This document shows, in pieces, positions 13,341-15,326 of a stretch of 15,326 nt of DNA. A program made the position numbers and the translations under genes. Source of the stretch: Planctomycetota bacterium (lineage in GTDB: Bacteria > Planctomycetota > SZUA-567); the NCBI GenBank assembly GCA_031270145.1, contig JAISYD010000151.1:1-15326 (forward strand), read 5' to 3'. The stretch's first letter is position 1. Each line of letters begins with the position of its first letter. The notes beneath the pieces were generated by a model that worked only from the letters and a program-made list of their open reading frames with translations, searched no databases and was not told where the DNA came from.

Positions 13341-13391
13341 CTGAAATAAATCAAAAAAAACTTGACTTTTTGGCCCGGCGTCCGCTATAAT
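13341..13391 (+). promoter_or_regulatory. Sigma70-type flagellin promoter with upstream A-rich element
   Basis: TTGACT (13362-13367) and a perfect TATAAT (13386-13391) are 18 bases apart. An A-rich stretch (13341-13360, including eight A) lies directly upstream, like an UP element. The usual sigma28 boxes of flagellin genes (TAAA, then GCCGATAA) are not seen here, nor is a sigma54 GG/GC pair at the right place. The predicted start is near 13398. Confidence 0.72.
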
Positions 13392-13397
13392 GCTTGG

Positions 13398-13451
13398 CAA
13401 CCGGGATTGCTATCGGATGGCAGTCCGCAATTTGCCCAGGGAGGGTTTGCC
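13398..13451 (+). promoter_or_regulatory. Flagellin leader with GGA motifs and strong ribosome binding site
   Basis: The roughly 54-base leader contains GGA at 13404-13406, 13415-13417 and 13440-13442. The last is within the ribosome binding site AGGGAGGG, 6 bases before the GTG start. ATTGC and GCAAT (near 13406-13410 and 13426-13430) can pair around the middle GGA. This layout is compatible with CsrA-type control known for flagellin mRNAs in several bacteria. The regulator is not in this window, so this is only a suggestion. Confidence 0.35.
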
Positions 13452-14984
13452 GTGTCTATAGGCGTGAACACGCAAAAAGCGTCGTCCCTTAATTCGCTCA
13501 ACTTCCTCTACAAGGCGAACGCGGCCAAAAATGGGACGCTGGAGAAATTGTCGTCGGGTCTGCGGATCAACAAAGGTTCCGACGATCCGGCGGGTCTGCT
13601 GATATCCGAACTGCTCCGCTCCCAGATTGGCGGCTTTGATCGCGCCCTGCGCAACACCCAGGAGACCAGCAACGTCCTATCCATAGCCGAGGGCGGGCTT
13701 TCCAGCGTTTCGGCCATGCTAACCAAAATGAAAGGCTTGGCGATCCACGCCCTGAATTCCGGCGTCACCTCCCAGGCCCAAATCGGCGCCGACCAAGGCG
13801 AGCTCAACTCGTACCTGCAAACCATCCAGCGGGTGGTGGATACCACCAACTACGCGGGCAACAACCTGCTGAACGGCGTCAACTCCTTCACCTACAACGC
13901 CATCGATCCCTCGGGGCTGATCGATGCCGCCGGCACCTCCATCGCCAGCCTTTCCGGCCTGGCCGCCAACGAAATCGTCGTGGATTACGCCGGCGGACAG
14001 GCGGCGCAGACCGAAAGGGCCTATATCGAGGCCGACTTCGGCGGAACCTCCCTGGCGCAGGCCCAGGAATTCACCCTGGTCGGCAACGACGGCGCCCGCG
14101 CCTTTTCCTTCGCTCAGGGGACCAGTATTGAGGACATGGCGGAGCAAATCAACAATTCCGCCGCTTCGACCGGCGTCAACGCCTACGCCATCCGCGACCA
14201 GGGAACCGGGGCGACCTCCCTGCGCCTGGCCTCGGCCGAATACGGCGCCGACGCCATGGTCAGGGTGGAGCAGCATTCCGGCAACGGCTTCGCCCAGGCG
14301 GGCGGCATGGTCCAGGACTACGGCCAGAACGCCTCTTTGGCGATCAACGGCGACTTGATCGCCAGCAATGGCCTGGTCGCCGGCGTTGCCAACAACAGCG
14401 TCAATGCGACCATAGCCTTCAACGCCGGCGACGCGTCGGCCACCAGCATCGCCCAAACCGGTTATGATCAGGACGACCTGACCAACGCCGACGCGGCCCG
14501 CTCCTCCCGCCTCGCCAACATTTCCGGCGGCATGCGACTGCAGCTTGGCGAGGGCGAGGGCGGCCAAAACCGGGAAAACATCTCGATCGGCAACTACAAC
14601 CCGGCCGCCCTCGGCCAGGTGACCCAGGACGGCAAGACCTACAGCGTCAACGATCTTTACGGCGGCGGCGCCGCCTCGCTCGCCAATGATCCGGAATTGG
14701 CGATAAAAATCATCAACCAGGCCATTTCCGACGTGGCTTCCGGCCGGGCCGGCATCGGCGCCTACCAGGCCAACGCCCTGGAAACCAACGCCAACAACCT
14801 GATGGTGGCGATTGAGAACAGCACCGCCACCGAGGCCAGCATACGCGACGCCGATATGGCCGAGGCCATGACCATGTACATCAAGAACAAGCTGCTGGAA
14901 AACGCCAATTTGCGGACCATGCAAAGCAACAAGATGAACGGCAATAATATCCTGCAACTGCTTGGCGGCATCGGCGGGCGCTGA
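13452..14984 (+). CDS. fliC: Flagellin
   Basis: Flagellin is exported by the flagellar type III system and polymerises into the filament. The N-terminal D0/D1 region has L-E-K-L-S-S-G-L-R-I-N-K-G-S-D-D-P-A-G-L-L-I-S-E (about 31-54), matching the L-S-S-G-L-R-I-N-x-x-x-D-D-x-A-G-L-x-I-S core, followed by N-N-L-L-N-G (near 138). The C-terminal D1/D0 region has A-S-I-R-D-A-D-M-A-E (about 457-466) and N-K-M-N-G-N-N-I-L-Q-L-L (about 492-503). The middle, about 150-420, contains F-T-L-V-G-N-D-G and T-S-I-E-D-M-A-E-Q-I-N, typical of Flagellin_IN-type segments. Length 510 is at the long end. GTG at 13452 is chosen because AGGGAGGG lies 6 bases upstream; a longer frame from 13362 would start inside the promoter. 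No chaperone or other flagellar gene is adjacent. Confidence 0.92.
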   Translation: MSIGVNTQKASSLNSLNFLYKANAAKNGTLEKLSSGLRINKGSDDPAGLLISELLRSQIGGFDRALRNTQETSNVLSIAEGGLSSVSAMLTKMKGLAIHALNSGVTSQAQIGADQGELNSYLQTIQRVVDTTNYAGNNLLNGVNSFTYNAIDPSGLIDAAGTSIASLSGLAANEIVVDYAGGQAAQTERAYIEADFGGTSLAQAQEFTLVGNDGARAFSFAQGTSIEDMAEQINNSAASTGVNAYAIRDQGTGATSLRLASAEYGADAMVRVEQHSGNGFAQAGGMVQDYGQNASLAINGDLIASNGLVAGVANNSVNATIAFNAGDASATSIAQTGYDQDDLTNADAARSSRLANISGGMRLQLGEGEGGQNRENISIGNYNPAALGQVTQDGKTYSVNDLYGGGAASLANDPELAIKIINQAISDVASGRAGIGAYQANALETNANNLMVAIENSTATEASIRDADMAEAMTMYIKNKLLENANLRTMQSNKMNGNNILQLLGGIGGR

Positions 14985-15122
14985 GACGGCGCCGCGCGGC
15001 GGTTTGGCGCGTGGAATTTGAAATTCAACCGCAATGGGAATCCGATCCGCGAACCGGCGGCCTGGCGTCCGCGTCTCTCCCGCCGCGATGCCGCTCTTCC
15101 GCGGCGTGGCCGTCGCTTGGCC
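14985..15122. other. Convergent intergenic region with a short perfect palindrome
   Basis: This region lies between flagellin and the minus-strand sigma-like gene. GAATTT-G-AAATTC (15014-15026) is a perfect 6-1-6 palindrome, preceded by a GC-only self-complementary stretch near 14990-15002. No T-tract follows either, so no intrinsic terminator can be called for flagellin. No reading frame with coding character is seen. Confidence 0.5.
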
Positions 15123-15326
15123 TCAGCGGCGCAGGTATTCCTTCAACGCCTCTATTTCGGCGTCGATTTCCGACTCCAGGGTCACCAGTTCGCGGATTTC
15201 GTTGCGCAGCATCTTGTGGAAGATGTTGCGGCCCCGGTAGAGGAAGTTGGTGACGTCCAGTTCGGACACGCCCAACTCCTCGCCTATCTGGCGGTAGCTG
15301 GGCGGCGACATGTCGGCCGAGGACTC
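15123..15326 (-). CDS. C-terminal part of an RNA polymerase sigma factor (region 4, ECF-like)
   Basis: The minus-strand frame is open from the window edge (E-S-S-A-D before the internal Met at 15311) to a TGA at 15123-15125, so this is the 3' end of a longer gene. It carries a sigma region 4.2-type helix-turn-helix: Y-R-Q-I-G-E-E-L-G-V-S-E-L-D-V-T-N-F-L-Y-R-G-R-N-I-F. The Tyr-Arg-x-Ile-x-x-x-Leu-Gly-Val-Ser start and the D-V-T-N recognition helix followed by a basic helix resemble ECF-type sigma factors. A short acidic coiled-coil-like tail (about the last 25 residues, E-S-E-I-D-A-E-I-E-A-L-K-E-Y-L) ends the protein. Regions 2 and any anti-sigma partner are outside the window. It could instead be another LuxR/sigma-4-like HTH protein. 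It is convergent with flagellin; no link to motility can be shown. Confidence 0.68.
   Translation of the reverse strand, partial: ESSADMSPPSYRQIGEELGVSELDVTNFLYRGRNIFHKMLRNEIRELVTLESEIDAEIEALKEYLRR

Noticed and set aside
13362..13451. N-terminal extension of flagellin from a TTG at 13362
   Set aside because: It would start in the promoter -35 box; flagellin conservation and AGGGAGGG place the start at the GTG at 13452.
13719..14957. 412-codon open frame antisense to flagellin
   Set aside because: It is repetitive in V/G/H/D, has no recognisable domain or ribosome binding site, and mirrors the codon bias of the clearly real flagellin gene.
1..15326. tRNA or rRNA genes
   Set aside because: No cloverleaf with a T-loop GGTTCGAATC-type motif plus CCA end and no rRNA signature was recognised on either strand in the intergenic regions.

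Overview
The window is high-GC bacterial DNA. Short AT-rich stretches occur only at promoters and at one intergenic island near 5230-5330. Lineage cannot be fixed from sequence alone. A PknB-type kinase, a UPF0164/PorV-like barrel protein, a sigma-factor tail with the V-x-D-V-T-N type recognition helix, a Cys-to-Asp MurA and frequent non-ATG starts together suggest a flagellated Gram-negative-type bacterium, possibly near the Planctomycetota/Lentisphaerota (PVC) groups. This is inference and held loosely.

Left part (1-5134), mostly minus strand. A fragment of an unrecognised plus-strand gene (1-273) abuts a frameshifted C-terminal remnant that resembles an L-2-amino-thiazoline-4-carboxylic acid hydrolase (270-408). 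Then comes a tightly packed minus-strand cluster read from right to left: a K/A/R-rich DNA-binding-like protein (5134-4592), a UbiB/AarF-type atypical kinase, an exported alpha/beta hydrolase, a HEAT-like lipoprotein, and a MEMO1/AmmeMemoRadiSam-B protein. Short gaps and overlaps (including an ATGA overlap) suggest one operon from a promoter with a perfect TATAAT at 5193-5198.

Middle (5348-9475), minus strand. A PcnB-type poly(A) polymerase with a very long disordered basic tail lies downstream of murA, whose product carries Asp at the position of the fosfomycin-target cysteine. Upstream of murA is a divergent QueD/PTPS-fold protein lacking the catalytic cysteine. It is driven by a near-consensus promoter and has a perfect 9-bp hairpin in its leader. 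Immediately upstream are two abutting transposase relics of different families (IS256-like and DDE_5/IS701-like, 9479-9996).

Right part (10020-15326). On the plus strand are a PorV-like outer-membrane barrel, a pair of 26-bp direct repeats, two terminators, ndk with its own promoter, an unusual Ser/Thr kinase fused to a PilZ-like domain and a winged-helix-like C-terminus, and a flagellin gene with a sigma70-type rather than sigma28-type promoter. A minus-strand sigma-factor C-terminus runs off the right edge. The most unusual items are the kinase-PilZ-wHTH fusion next to flagellin, the predicted fosfomycin-insensitive MurA, the queD-like gene with its leader hairpin, and the layered transposase relics that separate the two divergent halves.
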